Source: Candidatus Tayloriibacteriota bacterium (GTDB lineage: Bacteria; Patescibacteriota; Minisyncoccia; Phycocordibacterales; PALSA-1337). Taken from it: a DNA stretch of 7,492 bases. Location of the stretch: assembly GCA_003170325.1 (NCBI GenBank), contig PMZP01000028.1:1-7492 (forward strand), given 5' to 3'. Position 1 is the first letter of the stretch. The number at the start of each line of letters is the position of its first letter. This document shows, piece by piece, positions 6,992-7,492 of the stretch. The position numbers and the translations under genes were made by a program. A model generated the notes under the pieces. That model saw only the letters and a program-made list of their open reading frames with translations. It had not been told where the DNA came from and searched no databases.

Positions 6992-7115
6992 ATCTATTTG
7001 TGCTCGCCTACAGATTTCAGCCTTGAATGGAGCCGCGCATTATGACCGCGATCCTTCAATTCTGCCTATCCGCAGGCGAATATTACCTATTAATGTGCTT
7101 CTCGAGAGCAGTTGC

Positions 7116-7145
7116 ACTGTAGCACAACGATTTACGTTTTGGCAA
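7116..7145 (-). promoter_or_regulatory. candidate sigma70-type promoter of pnp
   Basis: On the minus strand TTGCCA (7145-7140, 5 of 6 to TTGACA) and TACAGT (7121-7116, 4 of 6 to TATAAT) are separated by 18 bases. Transcription would start near 7109 and leave a leader of about 118 bases before the pnp ATG. The leader contains a small stem, GCCT/AGGC, around 7063-7076. The -35 starts on the last base of the 15-bp inverted repeat. A moderate match; other AT-rich boxes exist in the leader (CATAAT near 7043-7038) but lack a spaced -35. Confidence 0.4.
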
Positions 7146-7177
7146 CATTCAAGGTCACATTTTGTGACCTTGAATGT
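7145..7177. repeat. perfect 15-bp inverted repeat with 3-base spacer
   Basis: ACATTCAAGGTCACA (7145-7159) and TGTGACCTTGAATGT (7163-7177) are exact reverse complements around TTT. It lies 18 bases after the stop of the NYN gene and directly upstream of the proposed pnp -35. No T-tract follows on the minus strand (TGCCAAAACG), which argues against a simple terminator. On the plus strand a T-run comes only about 14 bases later. Likely roles are an operator for a dimeric regulator of pnp, or an RNA hairpin at the 3' end of the NYN transcript, where it could protect the end or be an RNase III target if NYN and pnp are co-transcribed. The repeat is certain; the function is open. Confidence 0.9.
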
Positions 7178-7195
7178 AGAGACGGTGGATTTTTC

Positions 7196-7492
7196 TTACC
7201 TCTTCCCTCCGCCGCTTCGGAGCAGATACTTGCTGGAACTGTCGTCCAAGTCTATGAAGTGATCGGCGGCTTCGATGAGCTTTGCCGAGGTTGATTTGCC
7301 GAACGAAGACACCTCGACTTGACAGCCGACGTTCTGTAGGTATTCGACGAGAGGAACGAAGTCGCCGTCGCCGGTGATGAGTACTACAGCGTCGAGTTTC
7401 GATGAAGATTTGACGGCATCTATCGCCAATCCCACGTCCCAGTCGGCCTTTTTGGCGCCAGAACTGAAGATCTGCAAGTCTTTGACCTTTGT
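7196..7492 (-). CDS. NYN domain (LabA/DUF88-type, PIN-like) putative ribonuclease, 5' end outside the window
   Basis: Only the last 98 residues are present; the frame stays open to the window edge (reading TKVKDLQIFSSG at the start), so the TTG at 7477 is not a credible start. The visible part carries the second half of a NYN domain: KKADWDVGLAIDAV, in which the Asp residues sit where the family has KxxDVxLAxDA, then LDAVVLITGDGDFVPLVEYL, the hallmark S/TGDxDF motif with acidic metal-binding residues, then GCQVEVSSF. NYN domains are PIN-like folds; characterised relatives cleave RNA, though many bacterial LabA-like members are untested. A Ser-rich and basic tail (SSSKYLLRSGGGKR) ends the protein. 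It is immediately upstream of pnp on the same strand, 204 bases away. Confidence 0.88.
   Translation of the reverse strand, partial: TKVKDLQIFSSGAKKADWDVGLAIDAVKSSSKLDAVVLITGDGDFVPLVEYLQNVGCQVEVSSFGKSTSAKLIEAADHFIDLDDSSSKYLLRSGGGKR

Noticed and set aside
6992..7144. A tRNA, rpsO or small RNA gene in the pnp leader
   Set aside because: No cloverleaf, TTCGA-type T-loop or ribosomal protein S15 frame was found; only short weak stems.
7154..7168. Possible CRP/FNR site in the pnp-side dyad
   Set aside because: TCACA and TGTGA are in the inverted order and 3 bases apart, unlike the CRP consensus TGTGA-N6-TCACA.
7475..7477. TTG as start of a complete 93-residue NYN protein
   Set aside because: The frame stays open to the window edge, and the fragment lacks the first half of the NYN fold, so the gene is cut by the window.

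Overview
The window looks like a piece of a bacterial chromosome with ordinary housekeeping and envelope genes. It probably comes from a Candidate Phyla Radiation (Patescibacteria, Parcubacteria-like) genome. That guess rests on three things: a short TraR/DksA protein with a degenerate zinc finger, a one-membrane-span proline- and Ser/Thr-rich protein of a style common in that group, and the tight packing of a LysM/M23 hydrolase, a YifB/ComM ATPase and PNPase. It is an inference from protein style, not from a marker gene. The standard genetic code fits: every reading frame ends in TAA or TAG, and no in-frame TGA needs recoding. No rRNA, tRNA, CRISPR array, insertion sequence or phage gene was seen.

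Layout, left to right. At 51-1166 (+) is a secreted or anchored LysM-LysM-M23 peptidoglycan hydrolase, preceded by a hairpin at 21-44. It converges on, and overlaps by 4 bases, a comM/yifB-type AAA+ ATPase at 1163-2692 (-). The 136-base gap 2693-2828 holds a hairpin and three exact-length 22-base tandem units, each a small stem-loop followed by a T-tract on the minus strand. This is most likely the terminator of the dksA transcript. A possible comM promoter (extended -10) sits at the far end of the gap. Then come a DksA/TraR-like regulator (2829-3221, -) and, 9 bases upstream of it, a membrane-anchored protein of unknown function (3231-4754, -). These two form an apparent operon with its own TATAAT box. 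pnp (polyribonucleotide phosphorylase) fills 4835-6991 (-). Upstream of pnp is a 204-base gap with a candidate promoter and a perfect 15-bp inverted repeat abutting its -35 box. The window ends inside a NYN/LabA-type (PIN-like) putative RNase gene (7196-7492, -), whose 5' end lies outside.

Functional reading. PNPase and the NYN protein are both predicted to act on RNA. The DksA-like protein would act on RNA polymerase, ComM on DNA branch migration during recombination or transformation, and the M23 protein on the cell wall. No single pathway unites them. The most unusual signals are in the non-coding DNA (the 22-base terminator-like array and the dyad at pnp), together with the altered zinc site of the DksA-like protein and possible leaderless starts at two genes. 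I did not find convincing evidence of a wholly new multi-gene system.
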